Shown: positions 8,977-19,788 of the stretch, piece after piece
Layout of the letters: every line of letters starts with the position of its first letter
How positions within the stretch are numbered: the stretch's first letter is position 1
From: Isoetes taiwanensis
Taxonomy: Eukaryota; Streptophyta; Lycopodiopsida; Isoetales; Isoetaceae
Length of the DNA stretch: 64,000 nt
Assembly (NCBI GenBank): GCA_021234155.1
Contig: JAJEKV010000006.1
Coordinates: 13,110,143 to 13,174,142, forward strand
Direction: 5' to 3'
Translations under genes and position numbers: made by a program
Notes under the pieces: generated by a model
Told to the model about the DNA's origin: nothing
Databases searched by the model: none
What the model saw: only the letters and a program-made list of their open reading frames with translations

Positions 8977-9711
8977 CTAGGTGAGATGATCAAATAGTCT
9001 ACCACACTTCTTGCTCTGCGGTACATGGCCCAGGAGGCGGAAATTTCTGATTCCATTGCATATCAAAAGCTCGGCATTAGTGCATAGATTTAGCAGCTGG
9101 CGACCAGACCTAGTTATGAGGTGATCCTCAGAGCATCTATTCCAGCCTTGCTTGGTCATCTCCTCTTCCTCCATGGTCTCAAACCAGAGAGGATCATCTT
9201 CCCAAGTATGGATACTAGCTTGCTTGTCTCCGGTTCTTCCATTGAAGTCTCCTGTCAAGATTACAGTCCCTTGCATTTGAAACCTCAAAATATCTTGTTC
9301 CAATTTAAAAAAGATATCCTCCCCTGTGGCTCCATCCGAATAAGCCTTTTTATGACGTGGTGCAAAATAGTATGCAGCTAAAAATATCATACCAGATGGG
9401 CGAGTTATCTGTATCCATACATATTGATTGTTGATGTCCTTTTTACATGCAGACACTAAGTCTGAGTATTGATCTCTAATGTAACAAGCCACTCCACCAT
9501 TTCCAATATCACTTCCTGTGTAGCTTTTATTCTTCACGGATGTCACCAATGTGAATCCATCAATGTCTGGCAAAGCGTAGAGGTCATGTTCTTTTGTTTC
9601 TAAAAAGCATATTATGTCAATGTTTTCCAATTCATCCTGCATACTCAGGATTTTTGTCTCCGTCAATTTATTTATATTCGAAACCATTATCCTGAGTGCC
9701 TCCCATCTGTC
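8977..9711 (-). pseudogene. LINE copy B endonuclease domain
   Basis: About 240 open codons after the UAG at 9714-9712. It carries MVSNINKL (equivalent to WNINS), DIICFLETKEHD, GGVACYIRDQ, the AAYYFAPRHKKAYS segment and VILTGDFNGR, then NGWNRC-like and LLNLCTNAELLICNG motifs. In the family this nicks DNA to prime reverse transcription. The Trp of the WN motif is replaced by Ser (SNINK). The frame breaks near FDHLT at 8977, before the SDH motif. Confidence 0.82.
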
Positions 9712-9714
9712 CTA
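9712..9714 (-). promoter_or_regulatory. In-frame UAG-G between ORF1 and ORF2 of LINE B
   Basis: ORF1 ends ...GKVIIEE and then TAG with G following. The same frame continues D-R-W-E-A-L-R-I-M into the endonuclease. Equivalent to 598-596 and 13178-13176. Confidence 0.65.
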
Positions 9715-9784
9715 TTCCTCAATGATCACCTTGCCTTTGACCCATTTTGCTTTTTGATTGTTTTGTCTGGCTTCCTTATACTTA

Positions 9785-9809
9785 GAGAGAGAGAGGAGAG
9801 AGAGAGAGA
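9785..9809. repeat. (GA)n tract at the LINE C 3' end / LINE B 5' break
   Basis: GAGAGAGAGAGGAGAGAGAG-type tract of about 25 bp. On the minus strand it follows the LINE C tail (TTTCATTTCATTTCATC) and precedes the ORF1 remnant of LINE B. Confidence 0.93.
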
Positions 9810-9844
9810 TGAAATGAAATGAAATGTTGTATTATACGTCCAGG

Positions 9845-9857
9845 AGACCATCGGTCT
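9845..9857 (-). other. 3'-UTR stem-loop of LINE C
   Basis: Sense strand AGACC...GGTCT, followed by CCTGGACGTATAAT. The stem differs from that of LINE B (AGGCC/GGCCT) by a compensatory pair. Confidence 0.6.
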
Positions 9858-11461
9858 AGAAGACGTTCAAAAGATACATTCAAAATCATATGCCATAATA
9901 TCTAATGCGTTCTCAGATAGAACATCATTAGAGTCATCTCTCTCATTCTCATCCAAGCTTATTAATAGTGAGTCAAGATTCTTAGCAGCACTTTAGTAGT
10001 TCCCAATCCTCTTACACGACAAAGCAAAAATTGCACTAACGATGCTCGTTGATCTCAAATCTAATCCTCAAATAGTGGTATCTTTGGGCATTTGGAATAA
10101 CATGTTCCTCGTCCTCCACCTCACCTTGATCCACATAACTTCACAGTCCTAAGCTCATGAGGTATATTATGCCAACGACCCATCTCTACTCCCAAGTGAT
10201 GTGAACCCAGCCTTATCCTACGGATAGTGTGTCGATCTTGGTGGAGACTCCCTCATATAAGTAAGACATCTCCTTCAATGTTGGGTTCATAAACTCCAAT
10301 TAGTACATCTTTTTTAGGTGCACGGCCTACTCCAAGATTTCCATTACCACTGCTTCTCTTACCCATTCCCTTATCCCGTGTCTTTGTTATCGTTTAGCTC
10401 ATTTATGTCCATATCCCATTTCTGAGCCATTCTTTTATGTATGGCATACCATCCACTACTAGAGCTTTCCTCCAACGCTAAACGTGGTAGGCTGCTATCA
10501 TCCATAACGTATAAAATCTTCTTTATGTAAAGCAGAGTCTTACATAAAGCTTCACCTTCAAGAGGTAGTAAACCACATTCGCTAACATCATGTCATAAGG
10601 AGTTTGCATCTTAACCCCTAACTCTGAGTGTAGGAATTTTTTCCTCAATTTTCTCTACTCTTTTTTCCACATCTCAATGCTAGCCCCCGTCCCCACGCCG
10701 CATCCATACAAGACAACCGTTTGAACTAATGAAATATATAACATTTTCTTTAAAATTTGGTTCGGATGCAGCCTTTTTTACATTTCATTTGTAGTGCAAA
10801 AAGAGCTTTTCGGCCCCGCCTACTCTACGATCAAGCGCTTGATTCCATTTAAAATTTTTATCTACTATCAAACCCGGTATTTATATATACTTGATATCTC
10901 CACCTTTTCTCCCCTTATAGTAAAAATCAAAATTCTCTACTTTTTTTTGCCAAAAAAAATCATAACTTTTGTTTTAGCTAAATTCACTCTCATACATTTG
11001 CATCACAAAAGGCCGCTAGCACGTCTAGATGCTTTTGCATTCCATCTCCGGTCCAGTGATAACAACAAAATGTCATCGGCATAAAGCAGGCATGACCACA
11101 TATCCCGCCAATGGAGTACCTCCCCCCTGTGATTGAGTAATCCAGGCTTCTAATTCATCAATGAAAATTCCAAACAAATTGGTGATAGAGGACAACCCTG
11201 TTTTACTCCAACATTACTCTCTACCAAATCTTTGCATTTATCTAACAAGGGGAAGAAAGGCCGGACCCATACTTTCTCATATAATTTGGCCCTTTGCATT
11301 TTACGTATGATTCTGGAACTCCTATATTCTTCATGCTTCCCCTGAGTTCTCTCTTGGCACCATATCAAATGCCTTAGTAAAATCTACAAAAAGCGCAAAT
11401 AGTAGTTTCTTTTTTCCCTTTAACAAGCATCCATCATTGTTAAGTGTCTGGACCAAATGGC

Positions 11462-12685
11462 TCAGAGTGGATTTTTTGGCCTAAAACTAGCTTGCCCAAT
11501 GGCCCTTACATCAGCCCCCTCCGCCCATAAGCTGATTTTCGACTCTAGGATAGTAGCATATAGCTTTGAGTATAGGCTACTAATCATTATCATTCTGTAA
11601 TTTCTAGGGTCCAGTTCGTCACCTGCTTTATGAATGGGAGTGATTCTATTTACCTGCCATGAATGCGGGAAGCCTTCCTGCAATGCTGCGTTATACATAT
11701 CTGTAAGTTTCTCTGCCACTGCGGAACCACCCCATTTAAGCATCTCAGCCATTAGGCCCATCGCATCAGCTGCTTTTCCATTGGAAAGCTTGTGCAACCC
11801 ATTTGCAACATCCTCAACCGATAAGACAAGGGTATTATACCCGCCATCCATGCAATGGCTATTCATTCCTGGCACATGATATAACTTACGTATTTGGTGC
11901 ATGAGATCATCTGCATCTAGCTTTAGTTCCCCATATTTTTTACTCTTTAGTCTATTCCAAAACTTTTTGGGTTCAATTATCAAGTTTTTGACAAATTCCT
12001 CTTGCTGCCTACGCATAAAAGCCCTTTTCTTAGACTTAATCAGCCTAATATATTCCTTTTTCAACTGCTTTTTATCATCGTCACCTGCTGCCTTAAACAT
12101 TTGCCTGCTTGCTTTGCACTCCATATCGAACCATCCATTACATGGTAGACCCTTCAACCTCCTCTTAGAAATAAAACAATTCTCAGCAATATTCATGAGT
12201 ATCCGTGATAATAAATCACTTATTCCTTCTGCATCATGTGGCCAAATAGCTTCTAGCATCAATTTCTCACATTGGGTCTTATAAATCTCCGCCTTCCTGC
12301 TTGTCAGATTAACTCTCTTATGCCTAAGAGGTGAGTGTTTTTCCTGATAAACATCTTTTATATATACCTCGATAAATAGTGGCACGTGATCAGACTCAGT
12401 GCGAGTATCTCCAACAACCATTGTTGCAACCTGATCAATAAAATCTGCATTGGCAATAATAAAATCCACTACACTTGAACCTCTACATGTACATTTTTCA
12501 GTGTCTGGGAACTTAGATAAACCATTATATATCACCAAATCAAGTCCACTGCACATGTTAAGTAAATGATTACCTTGAGGCGTCACCCATCTATAAGAAT
12601 CATGTGATGTACGGTTCCAGCCATTCAACCTTAAAGCTTCTTCATCCATCATTTCCATCCATAACGGATCTCCATCTGGGCTCAA
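11462..12685 (-). pseudogene. LINE copy C ORF2 fragment: endonuclease C-terminus to RT N-terminus (407 open codons)
   Basis: Open frame with the last endonuclease motifs (SSVVDFIIAN; TESDHVPLF, which includes the catalytic SDH). A Lys/Arg-rich linker follows (RRLKGLPCNGWFDMECK, KKEYIRLIKSKKRAF, KKFWNRLK). RT blocks 0-2 come next: LSNGKAADAMGLMAEMLKWG, RITPIHKAGDELDPRNYR, ISSLYSKLYATILE. It stops at 11462, and RT continues in other frames (FVDFTKAFDMVP; GVKQGCPLSP at about 11,200; YADD at about 11,080). ORF2 carries out nicking and reverse transcription; this copy is broken. Confidence 0.88.
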
Positions 12686-13175
12686 CCTAGCTGCTTGTCT
12701 ATTTGCAATCGACCATTAAAGTCACCGAGATCAAGAAGCGTTACCAATAGCCATCAATTCAATTGCATCCTGTTCGGCTGAAAAAAGGGTCATCTTTATC
12801 CGGATTATCATTATCATACACTGGTGATTCTCTAGGTGGAAAGTAGCATCCTGCAACAAATATCTTACCTTGCCTTCCATTTATCTCTACCCAAAAATCT
12901 TTTTAGAGTTGTTTTTTTTGTCAAAGAAACTAAGTTTTTGAATTTGTACGCACATAACAAGCCACACCACCATATCCTCTCGTCTCCATCCTTTATTATG
13001 CCATACTGAATGAACCATATGAAAATCCGGAATATATGGTAGACCACATTCCTCGTGTTCCCAGGTTTCAAGAAAAAAGACCAAATCAAGAGATTCGAGA
13101 ACTTCACTCATTGTACTAACCTTTTCTTCATTTAGTTTGGTAATGTTCCACGCTCATCCTAATGGCCTCGCATCC

Positions 13176-13178
13176 CTA
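13176..13178 (-). promoter_or_regulatory. In-frame UAG-G between ORF1 and ORF2 of LINE C
   Basis: TAG with G following. The same frame continues G-C-E-A-I-R-M-S toward the WNITKL motif, where a one-base insertion shifts the frame. The C-terminal ORF1 residues are still in frame with the stop. Confidence 0.62.
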
Positions 13179-13987
13179 TGCTGAAGAGGATGCCTCCTCT
13201 ATGATCAATTTTCCATATTTCCAATATGCCTTCTTGCCCGCTGCCTTCTTTGCATGCATATTCTCTTTTATCGAGTTTATATTGCTCATCTTTTCTTTCT
13301 TGAGATCTTCATTTATCCATATTAGTTAAGCCCTTTGAAGGCCGCGGCTTCCTCCCGGAATGTTCATCTTGCTTTCCACTTTTTGGAATTTAATTACCAC
13401 ATGCCTTGGTCTATCTCCCTTTTCCCCACTCTAAAAGCATCGATGATTCCCGGTCTCATCTATTTGCATTGCACTTTTTAAGAATCGATCAACACTCTCT
13501 CAACAACATTTTCTTTTACTTGTTCAGGAATGCCAACTATTCTTAAGTTGAGTAATCTGTTCTTTTTCTCTTGCTCAGCTAAGAAATCCGAAAGTTGTTG
13601 TTTCATATCTGTGATATCAGCAATGGAACTCTCTACATCATTTACCGTCATGTCTCCCATGTCTTCCTGTACAGGTGCATTTATTTGTAGTCTCAGATTG
13701 CCAATTTCACTCTTGATTTCAGATCTCATTTTCTCCAAATCTGCTTTGAAATTTTCAGATAGAGTATTCCTGATGTCATGCATCATTCCCTGGACTTCTT
13801 GGATGAAAATCTTCCTGAAATCTGATAGCATATCCTTCACTGAAGTTCCTATCATTTGTACAAGATTATCAATTTGTGGTACCTGTTGCAGAGAAGAGTA
13901 TTGTGGGAAGCCGAGACTGGAAAAGCCATCCAAATTCTGAGTAGCAATGTAGCGAATTTGTGTTACTGTTGCGAGAGAGGAGCACAC
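13176..13987 (-). pseudogene. LINE copy C ORF1 (frameshifted)
   Basis: Open from 13987 to 13478 (169 codons): a predicted coiled coil (MLSDFRKIFIQEVQGM, NFKADLEKMRSEIKSEI) and then NLRIVGIPEQVKENVVER, the L1 ORF1p RNA-binding signature. After 13478 the continuation is in shifted frames: GIIDAFRVGK, WINEDLKKEKM, then GKKAYWKYGKLIIEE, ending SSSA and UAG at 13178-13176. The domain order equals that of LINE A ORF1. Confidence 0.85.
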
Positions 13988-14022
13988 TAAAACTGAATGG
14001 GATTATCTGCACATCAGTGCAC

Positions 14023-14026
<4 letters not shown>

Positions 14027-14076
<50 letters not shown>
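14027..14076. repeat. (GA)n tract with G run at the LINE C 5' end
   Basis: About 43 bp of GA repeats followed by a run of G. It directly precedes (minus strand) the LINE C leader TGATGTGCACTGATGTGCAG. Confidence 0.95.
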
Positions 14077-15340
14077 CTTCACTTCTCGTGGCATAAATGA
14101 TGCATTTTAGCCCTAAATAATAAGCTAATTAAGGGGTTTAAGCTGAATTTTTAAATTTTATTTTAGCACTAAATCCACCTTATGGGATCCTAAACCATCG
14201 AACCTTTTCCCTTTCCTACTTTCTTGGAGTTTCTTGGATCGGATTGAAGCATAGCTGCTCCCCATGAGATCCCAGGCCACTGCTGCTTGGTTAGCGGCGG
14301 ATCAAATTAGCTGTGACTATCTTTTGCTCCCTACGGCCCGATAATTATCGAAATCCGTTATTTGTACCATTCTAAACAATTGCCGTCATTAGATTCAACA
14401 AAATCTGTCGAGATCCCATTTCCATGCTTGGTTAAGCGGCGAGTAAATTCTTTGTGAATGTCTTTGCTTCCACAGCAGTAATTATCAATTAGGTTATTTG
14501 TACCATTCTAAACAATCGATTGCGGACAATCGAGATTCCATTACCCTGCTTTGTAAAGAGCTCGAATCAAATTGCTCATCCGAACAATTTCCCGACTTCG
14601 AGAAAATATGTTTTAGTGGTAAGCATCTAATCTTTGTTGACAAATCTTTGGGAATGGTAAATAATGTGGAAATGGTTTCATTCTATTATATATTTCATGC
14701 TTCTATATTGAAGACAAAGGTTAATGTAAAGCGGTGTGGAGGATTGCATTCAGTGTGGAGAATTTTTGGGCTTGGTATGGATTGGAAAGTCTGACTTTAG
14801 TAATGTTTGGTCGTGCAAGTTCAGTTGATGCTAACGAGTTTAGCATTTGGTACTATGTTTCGGGACAAATCGCCAGCAAATTATGCTAACAGGTTATATT
14901 GGTACTATGTTTCGCGAGGCAATACTTGCTAGTTAGTATGTGTTGTGTGCCCGAGTTACTTAGTGATTTCGTGCTATGGGTTTTGCGCAACATTTGCTAA
15001 GCAGCGTGTTACATTAAGAACGTGAATTTTGTGCTACACTTGCAAGGCTCAAATTGTTATTAGCGGTTTAGCTAAAAGATGAAGTTCGGTGCTAAGTTAG
15101 AAGAGTTAGCTGCTATTTAGCATGACATGCTAAGCATTTGCTATTTTGGCACCCGATAGGCCCAAGGTAATTGGTGTTAATGACAATTAGTAATTATTTG
15201 GAAAAATAGCGCTTCATTGCTAAGCTCTTAGAGTTAGTACTATTCCGTGGATACTTAGTGCTATGATTTGGATTGGTTTAGTTTTTTGAGACACAATGAA
15301 GAACTTCTAGTGTGATATATAATTTCTAAGTTTGGTGCGT
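14077..15340. other. Non-coding spacer rich in GCTAA/GTTAG/TAGTGCTA words
   Basis: No recognisable gene. From about 14,810 to 15,300 words such as GCTAAC, TTTAGC, TTAGTGCTA and GGTACTATGTTTCG recur irregularly. A similar vocabulary (TTAGTGCTA, GTTAGTAATTT) occurs on the minus strand at about 27,960-28,450, suggesting two oppositely oriented remnants of one repeat family. Confidence 0.5.
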
Positions 15341-15346
15341 GGATAG

Positions 15347-16070
15347 AATGGCAACAAAGAAAACTCAACCTAAAGTGACCATAGACGAAGAGGAAGCAAG
15401 GAGGTTGTTTGACACATTTGTATTTTCCTTCGAGGGCATGACCTTCGGATGTAAGAAAGGCGATGGGTCAAGATGAGATAAGCAAAAATATTTGGTCAGG
15501 TAAAACCGGTGGGTACCAAGCAAATTTATAAGTTTAGTCGAATGAATCCACTATTTGTGGATCGGTTTATGAACATCACTGAGAAGATGTACCAAAGAAG
15601 TGATGTTTGTGTTGGAGAGATTGGGAAGTTTTTTTGCCACGCATTCACTTTGCATGTGAGAGAGGACAAAAGATTAACTGCATCATTTGTGGTTAAAAGC
15701 GAAGAAAAGTGTTACGACTAAGGTTGAGAAAGAAGATGAGTATGAATCCTCATTTCCTCATACAAACGCGTTGTTGGTTGTGTAGTGGACTATTCGTCAT
15801 CAACTCCTTGATTGTTTGGCAGATAAGCAGAAGGATGACTTGAATGTTAGAGTTAAAAGTGCAGCCAAAGAAATGAAGGAAAAAGGAAGTTGTGGAAGAA
15901 GCGATTCACGAGGTGGATCTTTTGCAAAACAGCAAATTGAAGCAAAGAAAGGCCGGGTGTGAGCACTCCAAAGTCATTACATTCTTATTGTCGTCAATGC
16001 CGGTTTCCAAGGAAAAGGAACTTTTGAGGTGACAACATCATACAAGAGTATGGAGGAAATTCACAAAGGG
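15347..16070 (+). pseudogene. Degenerate coding region, unknown protein
   Basis: One frame starts MATKKTQPKVTIDEEEARRL and continues FDTFVFSFEGMTFGCKKGDG before a stop. Another, from 15509, reads GTKQIYKFSRMNPLFVDRFM and continues with TEKMYQRSDVCVGEIGKFFC; a third continues with Lys/Glu-rich sequence (ADKQKDDLNVRVKSAAKEMK). It looks like one frameshifted gene of about 200 codons. No family recognised. It could belong to the element that supplies the flanking GCTAA-rich spacer. Confidence 0.4.
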
Positions 16071-16426
16071 TAATTGCTAATGACCTTTGCAATTACATGT
16101 GCTCAATAATTATTCTTTACGCTTCATCATTCTTTTTTTTTTAAAAACGTAAGACGAAGAACATAGGCTCCAACCAAGGCCGGAGAAGTTGAAAGAAATA
16201 GCTTCATCTCTAAATAAGATGTCGCGGATCAACTCAACCTTCCATTTTTGGAACATCCAAAATTCTACCATAGCATTTGCAAAATTACAAAGTTGTTCTT
16301 TCTATACATATGCCTATAACCCACTTTGTGTCTCAAAATTGTTGCACATTGCATGCACAGTTTTCATCCAATTTGCACTTACATATGTTTCTCAAAGAGA
16401 TCAACTTGTCCCTCTTGTGAGAGCCG

Positions 16427-17719
16427 ATGCCTCATAATTGGTTCATGTCCATTGGACTTCCATGTAGATCTCAGACTGGAATCGCCCCCAATTATAGTGC
16501 CAAAAGTCCCATTGAATGCACTCAAGATCCATCATTAAGCACATCTGCTGACTTGGAGGAGCCTGATATAATTATGCAATCCATTGAAGATTGCACTTTA
16601 TTATCTTCCACAAGCCCAAACTTGAAGAGAGACAATGCTGAACAAAGTAATAGTTGTAAAAGACTGAAAAGTAAGTTATTCTTGTGAAGTATAACTACTT
16701 TGGATTTTTCTTCTATAAGTACTTATTTAGTTTGATAATTTGAATGATGCAGGCTCAAGTTTGGATATTTCAAACTCTATAGTTGACATTTCTAACAGAA
16801 TTGAAGACAATGCTGTGCAAGTAATAGATGAAGAATGTGAAGCAGTGTTGAAGAATATAGATGATTATGTTTCCAATTTGGACAAACGTGCTGATATTGT
16901 GGAGAAGACAATCACAAAGGAAGAAACTGATTTGGCATCAGTTGGAGAATCTCCTTCTAACAATAATTCTAAGCAGGTTTCCTCCAGCAAATGAGCTCCA
17001 TCCAAATCAATAACTAAGAAACTAAGGTGATTCTAGTGTGTTTCTTTCTGCCTGTTGTACTGATATAATTTCTCTAATAGTTGTCATTGCACAGTGCTAG
17101 TGTTGTTGGCAAGAAGCTTTTGGTTATTGAGCCAGAGGATTTCCTGTACAAGGTTTTCAAAAAGGCTAAAGCAGTACCTGATGTGGTGGAAGGTGTCCAA
17201 CTTCTTCTATCAAGAAAAGAGGTTCTTGCTGTCAGGCCAGGGGCAGTGCAGTTCATGCAATTCGTCACCGAACATTTTGTTGTTGGTATATGGTCTTCCA
17301 ATCACTCAGTGATTAGCTGCCTGAGGTCTTTCATTCCTCAGTCCTTAGTGGATAAGTTTCTTTTCAAATGGATGGTGCATCCTTTGAAAATGAAAGGAGG
17401 AACTTCTTGCTACATCAAAAAACTCACAAAAGTTTATGAGAAATGTCCAGAATTTAGCATGAGGACAACTTTGCTGATTGATCCTTACAGGTACGTGAAT
17501 TTTAAGAATAATACAGATTCTTGCATCACACCAAGGTCCTTCATGCGACATAAATGACCGATTACCCTCGTTGAAGACCATGGTACCTTACTTGGAGAAG
17601 CTAATAACGTAAGTGAACGTAATTGCTTATGTATTGCAGGTCATTGCATTTTCCAAATCGATTATGATGAGAAAAGCACAAAAGTGTTGGAGGTATTAAA
17701 GACCATGGACTTGTCTTAA
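16427..17719 (+). pseudogene. NIF/CTD-phosphatase-like (HAD fold) spliced pseudogene
   Basis: Exon-like blocks at up to 16670, 16753-17026, 17095-17608 and 17640-17719 are bounded by GTAAGT/GCAG-type sites, and the first three join in phase. Block 3 has the plant SCP/NIF layout: KKLLVIEPEDFLYKVF, AVRPGAVQFMQFVTEHFVVG, IWSSN, FKWMVHPLKM, TLLIDPYRYVNFKNN. The family dephosphorylates proteins such as the RNA polymerase II CTD. The catalytic DxDx(T/V) motif is replaced here (IEPED), and the second acidic box has lost an Asp (LLIDP). A TGA interrupts block 2 at 16992-16994, and a stop or frameshift lies near 17555. The last block is open (HCIFQIDYDEKST...) only in another phase. The upstream start is uncertain. 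Confidence 0.7.
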
Positions 17720-18180
17720 ACTGTTGTATGTTTTTTTAATATTAGATCCCTTTTTTTATTGTAATTTGGTGTTTATCAACACCACAAACGTTTAAAGAAC
17801 TTTATAATTCTCATGTATGCTTCCCATTATAATGGACTCAAATATCCGGCATGCTTTGGCCACAAAATATATAAAAAAACAAAGAACCCCAAAAATTAAC
17901 ACAAACCTAACACAAAGTTAGCAATATCCCACATGCATATATCACAAAATTAGTATGCATATATAAATAGATTTTTGTTGCTTCATTGAAGAGTGTGGAT
18001 AGAGATTAGATGATGAAAGAGCTATGTCATAACCTTTCAAAATGTAATCCTCGTCCACCCTTTTTTTTTAGTAATGGGCTCAAATATCCCACATGCATTC
18101 AATGTTCCACATGTTACCAAATCAACAATTGCCAAATCAACAAATGCCAAATGAATGGATTATGTTAAGGCATATTGTGT
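17720..18180. other. Spacer after the NIF-like pseudogene
   Basis: AT-rich, no coding signal. Phrases such as CAAATATCC..CATGC recur near 17,835 and 18,080. Confidence 0.5.
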
Positions 18181-18860
18181 ACCTATGCATATTGTGTTTG
18201 GTAAAGCGTGAGTCAACAATTTTCAAGTCAACAAGTGTGAATCACCCCCAAGCATTTGGTAAAGCATAAGTCAACAATTTTGACCTATGCTATTCTATGC
18301 ATTATGTTAAGGCATAAATTGTGTAAGTCAACAACTTTCAAGTCAAGAAGTGTGAATCACCCCCAAGCAAATGTTTGACTTTTATTGACTATGGTAAAGC
18401 GTAAGTCAACAATTTTCAAGTCAACAAGTATGAATCACCCCTAAGCTAAAGTTTTACTTTTCATTGACCAACATGTTTTAAGGTAAAGCGTGAGTCAACA
18501 ATTTTCAAGTCAACAAGTGTGAATCACCCCCAAGCATTTGGTAAAGCATGAGTCAACAATTTTGACCTATGCTATTCTATGCATTATGTTAAGGCATAAA
18601 TTGTGTAAGTCAACAATTTTCAAGTCAACAAGTGTGAATCACCTCCAAGCATTTGGTAAAGTGTAAGTCAACAATTTTGACCTATGCTATTCTATGCTTT
18701 ATGTTAAGGCATATTGTGTAAGACAACAAATTTCAAGTCAACAAGTGTGAATCACCCCCTTTGTTACATGTTTGACTTTCATTGACCAACATGTTTGGTG
18801 AAGCGTAAGTCAACAATTTTGAAGTCAACAAGCAATTTACACTAACTAATTATAATTACA
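18181..18860 (+). repeat. Complex tandem repeat with AAGTCAACAA cores
   Basis: Repeated cassette: GTAAAGCGTGAGTCAACAA, TTTTCAAGTCAACAAGTGTG, AATCACCCCCAAGC, ATTTGGTAAAGC, GACCTATGCTATTCTATGC, ATTATGTTAAGGCAT. At least five AATCACC(C/T)CCAAGC copies are spaced about 90-150 bp apart, with shuffled sub-units. Non-coding satellite-like array. Confidence 0.85.
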
Positions 18861-19611
18861 ATTACTAAACAAGTGCCAAGCCAACATAATATGATTGGTG
18901 TCCAAAAGAGAATGGCCATTTCAGGATAGATAGTTTTTTTTTAATGTTTTAGAAAATAAAATTATGGTCATTTCGAGGTAATTATTCATATCCTACTAAA
19001 TCATTATGATTAAGATACTAATGGTACGAAATCCTAAAAATCGTAGCCTCAATGAAAATTAATTTCAGCCCAGCCTTTATAGGCTATGGTCGTGAGGGAG
19101 AAGCATCGCCCAATTCTTCCAAACACGCCGCTGAAGGCCGCTCTCCCTCCCTCTGCTTCCCTTCCCCGCCCTTCCAAGCACTGCCTTGCTTTCGCTACCT
19201 TTGGCACGTGTCCTATGCATCGGATTATGGCATAGGATCTTGGACAAATTTTCCTTTGCGTGAGGCCAATGTTTCGGGTCCAATTCTTTTGAGCCCCGAA
19301 GCCCAGCTCCTCGAAAAGCTCAAGACTCTTTCTCTTTAGAGCTTCGAAGAGGATGATTCCTCCAATTTTGATTCCTCTCGATCCATTCTTCCGAGGAGCA
19401 GATTGATTCAAGATAACAACCGAGTGAACATGAGACCGACCAAGAAGAGGACCCCGGACGAAGAAGAAGAAGAAATATTTTTGAATTTCAAAATTGGCTA
19501 GAGAGTAAGTAGCATGCAATTCAAATTTTTGCTTTCTTTTATTACGTGCTTTACGACTTTCTGAACTCTTCTTATAGATGAAGCTTGAAGTCCCTGAGCC
19601 CGTGAAGCTAC
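18861..19611. other. Unassigned sequence before the minisatellite
   Basis: Open frames exist on both strands at 19,049-19,519, but none has a recognisable motif. A GA-rich stretch (GAAGAAGAAGAAGAAATA) lies near 19,460. No supported gene. Confidence 0.5.
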
Positions 19612-19788
19612 CTTTTGGTTTTTTTTTTGATCACAAGTTCAACCACGCCTTTTGTGCCTTTTGTAATTTTTCAAAAAGGAGATGCTATAGGCTTTGATGC
19701 CTTTCTTTGTAATGGCCTTAGTGCCTTTCTTTGATCTCACCCTTCTGTGAAACAGGCCTTAGTGCCTTTGAAATGTAATGGCTGTGCC
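19612..19788 (+). repeat. GGCCTTAGTGCCTTT minisatellite, left block
   Basis: Degenerate units of about 20-30 bp (GGCCTTAGTGCCTTT plus TGTAAT/GATCTC spacers). The array is interrupted by the Copia element at 19,789 and resumes at 25,589. Confidence 0.8.

Larger units (their letters stand above)
7615..9784 (-). mobile_element. LINE copy B, 5' part: end of ORF1, endonuclease and first half of RT
   Basis: Minus strand. The last 23 codons of ORF1 (KYKEARQNNQKAKW... to IIEE) are cut at a (GA)n tract at 9785. UAG follows, then an open endonuclease region, then decayed RT with FVDFHKAFDKVPVNRLWERM and GVKQGCPLSPTIFGL-like segments, stops and frameshifts. It continues at 3285 after the inserted DNA element. 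ORF1 is almost entirely missing, so the copy is 5'-truncated or was cut by recombination in the microsatellite. Confidence 0.88.
9810..14026 (-). mobile_element. LINE retrotransposon copy C (near full length, decayed)
   Basis: About 4.2 kb on the minus strand. It has ORF1 (13987 to 13176), endonuclease (about 13,170-12,350), RT (about 11,800-11,050, with LLYADDILLLS near 11,080), a C-terminal region and a 3' UTR ending in a hairpin, GACGTATAAT and (TTTCA)n. Both ends abut (GA)n tracts (14,027-14,069 and 9785-9809). Frameshifts and stops show it is inactive, but every domain is recognisable. Confidence 0.9.

Noticed and set aside
14498-14794. 98-codon ORF on the plus strand
   Set aside because: No motif and no codon regularity; it lies in repeat-like spacer.
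19049-19519. 156-codon ORF on the minus strand
   Set aside because: No recognisable family; the opposite strand is open too. Not supported as a gene.
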